A DNA stretch of 64,000 nt, taken from NCBI GenBank assembly GCA_049414205.1, contig JBMSGE010000001.1, positions 53,382 through 117,381 on the forward strand. The letters are read 5' to 3'. The notes under the pieces were generated by a model. The model saw only the letters and a list, made by a program, of their open reading frames with translations, was not told where the DNA came from and searched no databases. This DNA comes from Nitrosomaritimum sp049414205 (lineage in GTDB: Archaea > Thermoproteota > Nitrososphaeria > Nitrososphaerales > Nitrosopumilaceae). The translations under genes were made by a program, and so were the position numbers. Of the stretch, positions 17,219-25,035 are shown one piece after another (position 1 is the first letter of the stretch; each line of letters begins with the position of its first letter).

Positions 17219-18205
17219 CTAGTTTTGAATCTGATCAAGGGTTACAGTGATAGATCTTAAAAGCTGGTTTGCTTCATCAAAATCACTTTTTGAAATACTG
17301 GTTTTAATTGCTTGAAGAGATTCTTTTAATCCATTGAGAGTATTTTCATCTATTTCAGTATCTGAGAAAGTATCCAAAGTTTTTTCAATTTGTATAACTC
17401 TTAACTCAAGCAGCTTATTTTCTGTAAGTTCAAATTCTTGTTGAAGTAGCATGATATTTCTGACTTCTTTTATTACGCCAGTAGGATTAGATGCTTCAGA
17501 AAGATTTTCTCTGGCAGATTCTAATTTTTCAATAATCTCTTCAGGTATTCCAGTGTTTTGAGAATGTTCAATTAATCTATCAATTTGTTTTAGATATTTT
17601 TGGGCAAACATTTGAGCACGAGTTAGTTGTTTTTGTGAAGCCTGTTCACGAAGTTCTGCGTTAATTTCTATTATGGATTGTTTAATTTCATGGATTGTTT
17701 GTGAGGCTTGATTATACTGATTATTTTTAATTTGGTTCTTGGCAGTTACAAATAATCCATCAAGAGAAGTAAAGTCTATTGAAGAGTTATGATTTTTAGC
17801 GATGTTTTTAAGATTATTTACGTAGGTATACAATCTTAGAAGATCATTTGAAGGATTTGGTATAGATTTACTTGTTACTTGAGTTTGTGAGCTTTGAATT
17901 GTTATTTGTCGTGAAATTTCACTGAAGATCTTCATTGCTGATAGAAAATCTTCCTTGGCAGATGTAATGTCGTTGTTTGAAAGAGATGTCTCTAAGGAAA
18001 TAACTTTGTTTTTACCTTGTTGAAATAGTTGTTGTAATTCTAAGGAAGTTTCATCAGTGATTTGTTTTTGGATTTGATCTTGTGCTCTTTTAGCGATTTT
18101 AACTAAAATTTCAGGGTCATCCTGGGCAGATGCAGAGTTTGTTATGCCACCTACGGCTAAACTTGCCACTAAAATTAGTAATCCCAAAATTTTAATTGAT
18201 TTCAT
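17219..18205 (-). CDS. Secreted alpha-helical protein, last gene of a membrane-regulator operon
   Basis: The 328-residue protein has a signal peptide (about 1-27, LILVASLAVGGITNSASA). A long, mostly helical and glutamine-rich body follows with several weakly similar helical units, for example QLFQQGKNKVISLETSLSNN and DGLFVTAKNQIKNNQYNQ. No transmembrane anchor follows. It overlaps the upstream membrane winged-helix gene by 4 bases, so the two are co-translated. It may be the extracellular partner or ligand-binding subunit of that sensor; this is inference from the operon. Confidence 0.7.
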   Translation of the reverse strand: MKSIKILGLLILVASLAVGGITNSASAQDDPEILVKIAKRAQDQIQKQITDETSLELQQLFQQGKNKVISLETSLSNNDITSAKEDFLSAMKIFSEISRQITIQSSQTQVTSKSIPNPSNDLLRLYTYVNNLKNIAKNHNSSIDFTSLDGLFVTAKNQIKNNQYNQASQTIHEIKQSIIEINAELREQASQKQLTRAQMFAQKYLKQIDRLIEHSQNTGIPEEIIEKLESARENLSEASNPTGVIKEVRNIMLLQQEFELTENKLLELRVIQIEKTLDTFSDTEIDENTLNGLKESLQAIKTSISKSDFDEANQLLRSITVTLDQIQN

Positions 18206-19233
18206 TCTTCCTCCTCCTCTACATCTTCTCTTAGAGTAACAAGATTTTGCATGTCTTTTTTAGTAATTTCAATTACTCCTAGTCTTTCTAATCGTTTTAC
18301 AGCTCTCCACATTGTTGTTCTTGGCTGAAGGAATTTTTTTCTTAATTCACTTTCAAAAACCTGTCCACCATTTTCAGAGATGAATTGTACAATTTTTTTA
18401 TCATCTTCTCGCATGTCTGGTCTGTATTCAAAGATTTTTTGTGGATCTACAGATTTTTCTTTGGTTGTTTGTTCTGATGTGGCTTCCTCTTGAATTGCCT
18501 TAGCGGTTTTGGTTCTGTTTTTCTTTACGACTATTGATGCTCCAGCAATTCCTGCTGCTGCAATTGCTCCAGCGATAATTGGCACTGTATAATCTTCTGT
18601 AGCTGGAGGAGTTGTGGAAGGTGGAGTATCAACCGGTAAAGGAGTTCCAAGAATATAATTAATTTCAGCTGGGCCACTTGACAAGTCTAATTTAGTTTGC
18701 TCCTCCATTATCTCCATATTATTGGGAATTGTACTCATTCCAACAATAATAGAACCTGAGGGCATAAGCAGAGTATAATCAGAAGGAGAATCAAATGAAA
18801 AAGTCCAAACTCTTCCTTCTTTAGAAATTAAGTCATGAATATCATAGTCAACAGTAATGCTTGATGACCCCAAAGTGTTGATGACAGCGTTATTTTCTGT
18901 TACTTCACTTGAAAGTAAAAATCCATCTTCACCTACTGCGACAAAGTTATCAACTGATGGGCCGAACAGGTCGATCTCAAAATCAGGTGCTAGTGTATCT
19001 ACATCAATTTGAGTAGAAATGTGTGTGGAACCATCTGAATACATGGTTAATTCTAGAGTTCTAGTAGAGCTGAATGAGGTCTGTAGTGGCATCCCAATGG
19101 CCATGACTAACAAGCCAGCAAGAATTAGGGGTGTCCTAAGCATTGTATTGACGATACCTTCAGTCCTTACAAAAAGCATTCCATCATCTACGAGAGGTTC
19201 TTTCCTATGAAATGGTACGATTACGGGATTCAA
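18202..19233 (-). CDS. Membrane-spanning one-component regulator: outside beta domain, inside winged helix
   Basis: The 343-residue protein has an N-terminal signal/anchor helix (about 31-52), then a beta-rich outer domain. A Pro/Thr linker (TPPSTTPPATED) leads to a second transmembrane helix (VPIIAGAIAAAGIAGASIVV) followed by KKNRTKTAK. The cytosolic end has a winged helix (IVQFISENGGQVFESELRKK, TTMWRAVKRLERLGVIEI) and a poly-Glu tail. The topology fits a receptor that carries an outside signal directly to DNA. The start given is TTG 19233; the Met at residue 31 would give a cleaner signal helix. It lies between a soluble winged-helix gene (3-base gap) and a secreted helical protein gene (4-base overlap). 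Confidence 0.75.
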   Translation of the reverse strand: MNPVIVPFHRKEPLVDDGMLFVRTEGIVNTMLRTPLILAGLLVMAIGMPLQTSFSSTRTLELTMYSDGSTHISTQIDVDTLAPDFEIDLFGPSVDNFVAVGEDGFLLSSEVTENNAVINTLGSSSITVDYDIHDLISKEGRVWTFSFDSPSDYTLLMPSGSIIVGMSTIPNNMEIMEEQTKLDLSSGPAEINYILGTPLPVDTPPSTTPPATEDYTVPIIAGAIAAAGIAGASIVVKKNRTKTAKAIQEEATSEQTTKEKSVDPQKIFEYRPDMREDDKKIVQFISENGGQVFESELRKKFLQPRTTMWRAVKRLERLGVIEITKKDMQNLVTLREDVEEEEE

Positions 19234-19236
19234 TGG

Positions 19237-19524
19237 TTAATACCTTAAATTCATGCTTTCTACGAGTCCCTGGAATCTCTTAAATTCCTGGAAAAATTGA
19301 AGTCCTTTTTCAGTTATCAAAAAGACTCTATTTCTATCATTTTTGACGGACTCGACTAAGCCAGCTTCTACCAGTTTCTCACATTTGTCTAGTACTGCAT
19401 AGTGAGATAGGTTGGCTTTGCGAGATATTGCAGATATAATGATTCCTTCACGGCCACCATTTGCGGTAACGTCAAGGATATCACCCATTATGCCCATTTC
19501 GGACCTGTATTGTTGTTTTGACAT
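19237..19524 (-). CDS. Winged-helix transcriptional regulator
   Basis: The protein of about 95 residues is a compact winged-helix domain of the kind common in archaeal regulators. The helix-turn-helix ISRKANLSHYAVLDKCEKLV is followed by the wing VKNDRNRVFLITEKGLQFF. ATG 19524 (MSKQQYRSEM) is preferred over TTG 19539 because the intervening bases (CTATACTTTA) look like promoter sequence. It is first in the operon with the membrane-spanning winged helix and the secreted helical protein, and may control the operon itself. Confidence 0.75.
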   Translation of the reverse strand: MSKQQYRSEMGIMGDILDVTANGGREGIIISAISRKANLSHYAVLDKCEKLVEAGLVESVKNDRNRVFLITEKGLQFFQEFKRFQGLVESMNLRY

Positions 19525-19539
19525 GCTAAAGTATAGCAA

Positions 19540-19840
19540 TAGTTTGTTTATGAGGAATATTTTGAAACTTCAAAGCGGAACACAAAGCGGAACACCGAAT
19601 TGGTATCAAAAAATGATGAATTTTAGAGATTTTTGTTGGGGGAGTAAAATTTAGCAGTTTTTTTGTGCCTATATTTTTGATACAAAATTTAGTATTTTTT
19701 CCAAAAAGTTGGGAAATTCAAATTTTTGAAAAATTTAGGAAAAATCGATGTTTTTCTCCACGTTTTGGTGATTTTTTGTATATAAGGAACAGGACGTTTC
19801 ATTACCATTCCTAAACTATAATTCGAGTTATACTCTTGCA
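19540..19840. promoter_or_regulatory. Divergent promoter region
   Basis: These 301 bases separate two divergent transcripts and contain no convincing gene. They hold the 12-base tandem repeat (19571-19594), an AT-rich middle with short palindromic words (TTCAAATTTTTGAA near 19716), and a clear TATA box TATATAAG at 19780-19787. The latter would start transcription near 19810 and give a short leader before the secreted-protein ATG at 19841. Confidence 0.55.
19571..19594 (+). repeat. Perfect tandem repeat, two 12-base units
   Basis: CAAAGCGGAACA occurs twice back to back. It lies about 47 bases upstream of the winged-helix start at 19524, on the operon's promoter side, so it could be an operator. 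The unit is richer in GC than its surroundings. Confidence 0.5.
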
Positions 19841-20518
19841 ATGAGAAAATTTCAGAATAATACTCTCAGAGTAGTGACATTACTGGTGATGCTAGCAACA
19901 GCATCGCTAGGAGTAAACTATTCTCATGCAGAAAATGAAGAAAAAATAGAATTTGAGGAAATTCAATACGATCTTCCAGGTGATTCGCCTTCCGATGAGA
20001 TTAGAACCATTTTAACTGAAAGAGTAGTAGACGGGAAATTAGAAGTGATGGAGTTGGTTTTACCAAAAGACATCACTGATGAGGACTTAAAACGAATTCT
20101 TTCCTTGGAAGAAACATCTGGTTGGTCATACCTGAAATACAAATCATATCAATCAGGAATAGTTCTTTTTGATGGAAAAGTTTCCAAAAATGGGGATAAA
20201 TATTGGAAAATTTCCGTAAATGGGACTTTGGATTTATCCAAGGGGAAATTGGATCTTAAATTGAGTGGAAAATCCAATGGTGCTGATACCAAATTAACTA
20301 AGAGTCCATCCCAAGAAAACCTGGATTATCGGGTCATATTTTCTGGCAAAATGGCAGAATCTGACAAGGAAAACGTATTTGCATATGCATTTATGAATTC
20401 TAGTCAGATTCCTGAAGTCAATCAGAATTTAAAACTTCTGCAATTTGGAAATTTAACCTCTGAATCGATGGACTCCGAGTATGATCAAAAGGTTAGAAAT
20501 TCAGGTTTGGTAATATAA
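19841..20518 (+). CDS. Secreted protein of unknown function
   Basis: The 225-residue protein has a signal peptide (about 1-30, VVTLLVMLATASLGVNYSHA). An acidic mature region follows with beta-strand repeats in the middle (YWKISVNGTLDLSKGKLDLK). No C-terminal anchor is evident. No family is recognised. It is the sole gene on this transcript, divergent from the membrane-regulator operon with which it shares a 301-base promoter region, and so may be a target of it. Confidence 0.65.
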   Translation: MRKFQNNTLRVVTLLVMLATASLGVNYSHAENEEKIEFEEIQYDLPGDSPSDEIRTILTERVVDGKLEVMELVLPKDITDEDLKRILSLEETSGWSYLKYKSYQSGIVLFDGKVSKNGDKYWKISVNGTLDLSKGKLDLKLSGKSNGADTKLTKSPSQENLDYRVIFSGKMAESDKENVFAYAFMNSSQIPEVNQNLKLLQFGNLTSESMDSEYDQKVRNSGLVI

Positions 20519-20618
20519 TTACCATTTTTCCTTTTTTTATTAACAAAAAATCATTCATTGGGTCAGTTTTGAGAATACATAATAACTTTTTATTATTATT
20601 TTATAAACAAATTATAAA

Positions 20619-21107
20619 TTGTTTGACAAGTTCAAGAATCAAGATGAAGGTGGAGAGATGGTAGAGGAAAAACCTTCCGAGTCTAAGGAAGAATCCATGA
20701 AAGAAGATCCAAAGGAGGAGAGTTTTTCAGAAAATTCAAGCGATATTGGCATTGGAAATCTCATGAATAAACGCGCACAATTAGATGAAGCAATTGATTA
20801 TGTTGGTTTAATGATAAAAAATTTGAAAGATAAGAGGACAAGCTTAGAAAAGGATATTGAAGAAGAGTCAGTTGATATCAAAAATCTTAAAGAAAAATTA
20901 GAAAAAGTTAGTGCCTATATCGATGAAGAAAATCAAGGCATAAAGGATTTGTCTCGCAAAAGACAAGAAGTAGAAAATGAGGCTGATGAGGTCGGATCTT
21001 TGATCAATAGTCTGAAGGATAAATTATCTGGTATTGATAAAATAGTAGATAATGAAGGGGACAGAGTTAAGAAAATTAAAGAATCTAGAGAGTCTTTAGA
21101 GTCTTAA
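20619..21107 (+). CDS. Acidic coiled-coil protein
   Basis: The 162-residue protein has a disordered Glu/Ser/Lys N-terminus (about 1-45) and then a near-continuous heptad coiled coil to the end, with a repeating pattern IKNLKDKRTSLEKDIEEE and IKNLKEKLEKVSAYIDEE. TTG at 20619 keeps the FDKFKNQDEGG start and has TATA-like TTTTATAAAC upstream; ATG at 20658 is an alternative. It converges on cdvB, 17 bases away. It lacks the PRC-barrel expected for CdvA. A scaffold role is guesswork. Confidence 0.65.
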   Translation: MFDKFKNQDEGGEMVEEKPSESKEESMKEDPKEESFSENSSDIGIGNLMNKRAQLDEAIDYVGLMIKNLKDKRTSLEKDIEEESVDIKNLKEKLEKVSAYIDEENQGIKDLSRKRQEVENEADEVGSLINSLKDKLSGIDKIVDNEGDRVKKIKESRESLES

Positions 21108-21124
21108 TCTAGAAAAATTAGATT

Positions 21125-21772
21125 TTAATAAAATTTTGATTCGGAAGTGGTTGTGGAACTAGTTGATGCTGGTACAGATGGAAACATATCTCCGGCAGAA
21201 TTTTCAGCAACTGCTGCAGCTTCTTGAAGGATTTTGTCTGATTCCATATTTGTTGATTCATCAATTCCAAAAGCACCATCACCTGCGAAACTTTCAGTCA
21301 TGAATCCACCTAACATATCTGCCATTTGACCAATTTCTTGTTCTGCTCCAGGCATTATCTTTCCAAGAGAGGATTTTAGATTTTTCATCAATCCCATGGT
21401 TGGCATTATTGTCATTACAGTATCTCCAATGTCATTGGTTGTAGTCAATCTTAATTCTATTCTTTCTAGAGCAATCCTTGCATTGCTTAAAATTTTCGTA
21501 ACTTTTCTTACTTCAGCTAATTCATTTGATAATATTTTACTTGTTTGAGTGTCATGTTTTTGAGTGGCCTCCACGATTCTTTGAAATAATTTACCATCTC
21601 GCTCTTGTAATTTAGTTAACATGTTATCTAACTTTGAAATTTGTAAACTTAGTTTTTTTATTGCAGTCTGAACTCGAGGTTTGAGTGGACCTTTTGGTTT
21701 TATCATATCATTGAATTTATCAGAAATGCTTGGTTGAGGTTGTTTAGCCCATTTATCCTTAAGTTGTGTCAA
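21125..21772 (-). CDS. cdvB: ESCRT-III-like cell division protein (CdvB family)
   Basis: The 215-residue protein has the ESCRT-III/Snf7 core at about residues 15-150. A basic first helix (PLKPRVQTAIKKLSLQISKL) is followed by paired amphipathic helices (ISKLDNMLTKLQERDGKLF, LSNARIALERIELRLTT). A linker with MADMLGGFM and a Ser/Thr-rich tail follow. CdvB polymers constrict membranes in division in Thermoproteota and Nitrososphaerota. This lineage usually has several CdvB paralogues, and which one this is cannot be told here. The start is TTG 21772; a perfect 9-base inverted repeat lies just upstream. Confidence 0.88.
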   Translation of the reverse strand: MTQLKDKWAKQPQPSISDKFNDMIKPKGPLKPRVQTAIKKLSLQISKLDNMLTKLQERDGKLFQRIVEATQKHDTQTSKILSNELAEVRKVTKILSNARIALERIELRLTTTNDIGDTVMTIMPTMGLMKNLKSSLGKIMPGAEQEIGQMADMLGGFMTESFAGDGAFGIDESTNMESDKILQEAAAVAENSAGDMFPSVPASTSSTTTSESKFY

Positions 21773-21784
21773 TAGATTTGATCT

Positions 21785-21805
21785 GGAAATTAATACTTAA
21801 TTTCC
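21785..21805. promoter_or_regulatory. Perfect inverted repeat at the cdvB promoter
   Basis: GGAAATTAA (21785-21793), a 3-base spacer, then TTAATTTCC (21797-21805). It lies 13-33 bases upstream of the cdvB start and covers the position where a TATA element would be, so a dimeric regulator bound here could block or recruit the transcription machinery. Confidence 0.45.
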
Positions 21806-21928
21806 TGTGTAAAATTTGCTTCACAGTAAACCAAATTTCACTAACCATAACGATTCACAATAACCTATTTCGAGTTGATTAGGCTCGATTAGAAATTTAT
21901 TTTTATTATTATTGTTCATTTTATCTAG

Positions 21929-22357
21929 ATGAATAAAAAATTTCTAATTATTCCTGTAGTGATGATAATTGTAATTTTTGCTATATCTCAAGGGAGTAAT
22001 TCTGAAAAAAAAGATCAGACTGTATTCCATGTAACCCTAGCTGATCCTGACCAATATGATAAAGGGGTTTATTCCGATAATTTTGAGCTAAGTGAAGGGA
22101 GTTATTCTTTTAGATTTGTTCCCAATGGTGATAGTCCAAAGATTTTATCGATATCTTTGCAAGGAGAAAATTTTGAATTTGAGGAAGATTTCAAATTAAA
22201 TGGTACATTACACAAGACGGAAATCTCTGAATATTACACTTGGGATTATGATGGGGAAAAATCCATTAATGTTGCATCTTCTCAAGAAATTTTTGTTCAG
22301 ATCAATCCTAATGGGAATGTGATGGGAAGTGTATCAGTAGATGTTATTGAAAATTAG
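21929..22357 (+). CDS. Membrane-anchored extracellular protein of unknown function
   Basis: The 142-residue protein has an N-terminal signal-anchor helix (KFLIIPVVMIIVIFAISQG) and an outer beta domain (YSFRFVPNGDSPKILSISLQ, YYTWDYDGEKSINVASSQ). The domain resembles the small emp24/GOLD-like or pre-peptidase beta sandwiches seen in surface proteins of this group. No catalytic motif is seen. The stop lies 3 bases before a GC-rich structured RNA candidate, which might be processed from the same transcript. Confidence 0.65.
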   Translation: MNKKFLIIPVVMIIVIFAISQGSNSEKKDQTVFHVTLADPDQYDKGVYSDNFELSEGSYSFRFVPNGDSPKILSISLQGENFEFEEDFKLNGTLHKTEISEYYTWDYDGEKSINVASSQEIFVQINPNGNVMGSVSVDVIEN

Positions 22358-22359
22358 AA

Positions 22360-22511
22360 GGCGCGCCCCCTAACTGCAGAACTATGAGAGATTTCCTCTC
22401 TTGGTCAGGTCTTTGAAAGCCTGATTGCCTTTTTCGTTCTGCGGAGCCACGCATCTTTAGTCGATAGGAATGATGTCCTTCGGCATTAATCATTATAGTT
22501 ATTTTAACTAT
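22360..22511 (+). ncRNA. Candidate structured RNA with UUCG-capped hairpin
   Basis: This is a GC-rich block in AT-rich intergenic DNA with several nested helices. A closing stem pairs CTGCAGAA (22374-22381) with TTCTGCGG (22437-22444). Inside it are GAGAG/CTCTC (22386-22400) and a hairpin TCAGG/CCTGA with an inner CTT/AAG extension (22403-22426). 3' of the stem, AATGAT/ATCATT (22469-22494) is capped by a C(UUCG)G tetraloop, and a 7-base inverted repeat ATAGTTA/TAACTAT (22495-22511) ends the region. The UUCG loop favours the plus strand. It matches no SRP, RNase P, tRNA or riboswitch that I know. No clear TATA box precedes it, so it may be 3'-UTR derived. Confidence 0.5.
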
Positions 22512-22643
22512 TTATGGTTTAGAAAAGAAAATTGTATAATTTTATAATTTTTTAAAAAAAATAGAACAAATGGTTAATGTTGTATTTTGAAAACCAAGAT
22601 AAGATTTCCTAAATGAAAAATAATATGAAAAAATTTGAAGAGG

Positions 22644-22650
22644 TATAAAT
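22644..22650 (+). promoter_or_regulatory. TATA box of SDR gene
   Basis: TATAAAT, preceded by a purine-rich BRE-like AAGAGG, lies 30 bases before the TTG at 22674. It shows that the SDR has its own promoter, separate from the RNA candidate upstream. Confidence 0.55.
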
Positions 22651-22673
22651 TACGAAATTCTAGGATGTATTTA

Positions 22674-23417
22674 TTGAAATTAGACGGTAAAGTTGCAATA
22701 ATTACTGGTGGAAGTAGAGGCATAGGATTTGAAACTGCAAAAAAATTTTCAAAAAATGGAGCAACAGTGGTAATTACTTCTAAAAATACACAACAACTAG
22801 AAAATGCATCAAATCAGCTTACTAATGTTTTCCCCATTTCAGCAGACATAACAAAGGAGGAGGAAGTTAAAAAAGTAGTAGAAAAAACAGTTGAAAAATT
22901 TGGTAAGTTAGATATTTTGGTGAACAATGCAGGTGTTTTACCAAAGATAAAACAATTACACAAAATTTCAGAATTGGAGTGGAATGAAGTTCTAAATGTA
23001 AATTTAAATGGACAGTTTAGATTTACAAAGTTTTCAATACCATACCTGCAAAAAACTTCCGGTACAATCGTTAATGTTTCCTCTGATGCCGGACTAAAAG
23101 CCTACGAAGGATTCAATGCTGATGCATATTCGGCTTCCAAAGCAGCTTTAATTGTATTAACTAAGTGTTGGTCATTAGAGTATGCAAAAGATAGAATTCG
23201 TGTGAATTGTGTTTGTCCTGGTGTAGTTGATACTGATATGACTAAGCCATTTTTGAAAACTGAAAAAGACAGAGAATTTATTGATAATGATCATCCTATT
23301 GGAAGAATAGGAACTCCGGAGGATGTTGCAAATTCGATTTTGTTTTTAGCTTCTGAGGATTCTTCTTGGACCACAGGGGCTATTCTTGCTGTAGATGGAG
23401 GGCAATCTACAAAATAA
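22674..23417 (+). CDS. Short-chain dehydrogenase/reductase (3-oxoacyl-ACP reductase-like)
   Basis: This is a classical SDR. The cofactor loop is IITGGSRGIGFET, NNAG follows, and the catalytic region is NVSSDAGLKAYEGF and YSASKAALIV. The C-terminal block TGAILAVDGGQ is typical of FabG-like and glucose-dehydrogenase-like members. The start is set at TTG 22674 (KLDGKVAIITGG), 30 bases after a TATA box; ATG 22665 and TTG 22635 are in frame upstream but fall too close to or before that box. Substrate is unknown. A small membrane protein gene follows. Confidence 0.85.
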   Translation: MKLDGKVAIITGGSRGIGFETAKKFSKNGATVVITSKNTQQLENASNQLTNVFPISADITKEEEVKKVVEKTVEKFGKLDILVNNAGVLPKIKQLHKISELEWNEVLNVNLNGQFRFTKFSIPYLQKTSGTIVNVSSDAGLKAYEGFNADAYSASKAALIVLTKCWSLEYAKDRIRVNCVCPGVVDTDMTKPFLKTEKDREFIDNDHPIGRIGTPEDVANSILFLASEDSSWTTGAILAVDGGQSTK

Positions 23418-23458
23418 ATTCACATGGGTTTAATATTCCCCAAATTGTAGGAGATATT

Positions 23459-23665
23459 ATGAATGATAGGAAGAAGAAAGCAAAATTAATTATTTTGCTA
23501 GGTATCATTTGGGTAGTTGTTACTTTGCCTCTTCCTTGGATAATTAACAATCCGGCAGTTTCAGATTCTCAACTAAATACGATATTGTCTATTATTGGAA
23601 TATTATCGATTCCATTTATCATGCTTGGAGTAGCATGGACTTTAAAACCAGAGCTGACAACGTAG
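23459..23665 (+). CDS. Small two-helix membrane protein
   Basis: From ATG 23459 the 68-residue product has a basic start (MNDRKKKAKL) and two transmembrane helices (IILLGIIWVVVTLPLPWII and TILSIIGILSIPFIMLGVAW). An upstream in-frame start at 23366 would overlap the SDR gene and add an unlikely N-terminus, so the ATG with AGGAGATATT before it is chosen; AGGAG is a good ribosome binding site. Function is unknown. Confidence 0.65.
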   Translation: MNDRKKKAKLIILLGIIWVVVTLPLPWIINNPAVSDSQLNTILSIIGILSIPFIMLGVAWTLKPELTT

Positions 23666-23674
23666 GTAATAGAA

Positions 23675-24490
23675 TTGTATGACATTCCAATTTCAAATAA
23701 ATTTCCAGAGATGGATATTGCATTACAAGCAGTAAACGAGGCAGGAAACGCAATTTTAGAAATCTATGGAGAAAAATATGAAACTTCCACCAAGAATGAT
23801 AATTCTCCCATTACAGAAGCAGATGTAAAAAGTAATGAAATAATCAAGAGAATTCTATCTAAAACCTCTCATCAGATTTTATCTGAAGAAGACAAGGATG
23901 ATAAAAATAGATTATCAAAAGATACCATTTGGATTGTGGATCCCTTAGATGGAACCTCAGATTTTATTGATAAAACTGGAGAATTTACCGTTATGATAGC
24001 TTTAGTTAAAGATCAAAAGCCAATTTTAGGTGTAATAGGATGGCCAACAGACAATACTATTTTTGCAGCCCAAAAAGATAAGGGAGCTTTCAGATTTTCA
24101 GAAGGTGAATGGAGAAAAATTTCCGTAACAGAAGTTTCTGAATTATCAAAATGTAGGGCAGTTGGTTCTAGACATCATCTTTCAGATAAAGAAAAATTGT
24201 TTATAGAAAAATTAGGAATTGAAAATTTTACTAGTATTGGAAGCTCATTGAAGGTTGGAAAAATTAGTTCTGGGGAAGCTGAGGCATATATCACTACCAC
24301 AAATAAAATGAAAGAATGGGATTCTGCTGCTTCTTATTGTATTATTGCTGAAGCTGGTGGTAAAATGACAGATATGTTAGGAAATGACATTACTTACAAT
24401 AATGAAATTGTAAATCATCAAAATGGGATTTTAGTGACCAATGGTCTAATTCATAATAAAATATTGGAAGAATTTAAAAAATTAGATTAG
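23675..24490 (+). CDS. Inositol monophosphatase family; likely PAP phosphatase (CysQ-like)
   Basis: The 271-residue enzyme has all metal-binding motifs of the family: ILSEEDKDD (Glu), DPLDGTSDFID, and WDSAASYCIIAEAGG near the C-terminus. Relatives hydrolyse inositol phosphate, fructose-1,6-bisphosphate or 3'-phosphoadenosine 5'-phosphate. The gene converges on APS kinase with a 9-base overlap, which favours PAP turnover, but an IMPase or FBPase role is possible. The start is TTG 23675; ATG at 23711 is an alternative. Confidence 0.82.
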   Translation: MYDIPISNKFPEMDIALQAVNEAGNAILEIYGEKYETSTKNDNSPITEADVKSNEIIKRILSKTSHQILSEEDKDDKNRLSKDTIWIVDPLDGTSDFIDKTGEFTVMIALVKDQKPILGVIGWPTDNTIFAAQKDKGAFRFSEGEWRKISVTEVSELSKCRAVGSRHHLSDKEKLFIEKLGIENFTSIGSSLKVGKISSGEAEAYITTTNKMKEWDSAASYCIIAEAGGKMTDMLGNDITYNNEIVNHQNGILVTNGLIHNKILEEFKKLD

Positions 24491-24997
24491 ATTTCTTCCT
24501 TTGAGGAATTCCTTAACTTTGTCTGCGCTCTCTGAGAGAGGCTCATTTTCTGTATCTACTACAAGATCAGCTTTTTCTGGTGCTTCATAAGGATCGTCAA
24601 TTCCTGTAAATCCTTTGATTTCACCTTTTCTTGCTTTTGCATACATGCCTTTGACATCCCTTTCTTCACATTTTGCTAGTGAACATTTTATGTAGCATTC
24701 TGCAAATTGATCACCTGCATCAACAATCTCTCTTGCTTTTTCTCTATTTTCTAGATATGGAGAAACTAAAGAGACTGCACTTGGGACACCATGTTTTAGC
24801 AAAAGTTTAGCCAAGTGAGCTACTTTTTTGTTATGCTCATCTCTTCCTTCTTTTGAAAAATCCTTAGGTGAGAACCATTCTCTTAATTCGTCACCATCAA
24901 GCATTGCCAAATTAGGAATGTCTTTTTGCAAATCTTTAACGATTGTAGTCTTGCCTGAGCAAGGAAGACCAGTCATCCAAAGAACAAATGGTTTCAT
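24482..24997 (-). CDS. cysC: Adenylylsulfate kinase
   Basis: The 171-residue kinase phosphorylates APS to PAPS. The P-loop WMTGLPCSGKTTI lies near residue 7, the APS-binding segment is LDGDELREWFS, and FTGIDDPYEAPEKADLVVDT is the lid and family end. Since the APS reductase in this window is the Fe-S type that uses APS directly, this kinase more likely supplies PAPS for sulfotransferases. It is convergent with the putative PAP phosphatase. Confidence 0.92.
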   Translation of the reverse strand: MKPFVLWMTGLPCSGKTTIVKDLQKDIPNLAMLDGDELREWFSPKDFSKEGRDEHNKKVAHLAKLLLKHGVPSAVSLVSPYLENREKAREIVDAGDQFAECYIKCSLAKCEERDVKGMYAKARKGEIKGFTGIDDPYEAPEKADLVVDTENEPLSESADKVKEFLKGRNLI

Positions 24998-25035
24998 GTA
25001 TGTAATTGGAAGGAATTGGACATAAAGAGCTTACG

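Noticed and set aside
20619..21107. Coiled-coil protein as CdvA
   Set aside because: It lacks an N-terminal PRC-barrel and lies tail to tail with cdvB, not in a cdvABC order.
22400..22430. GGTCAGGTC as an SRP RNA helix-8 signal
   Set aside because: The partner strand forms a simple helix instead of the asymmetric GGAAGCAGC-type loop, and the surrounding region is too short for an archaeal SRP RNA.
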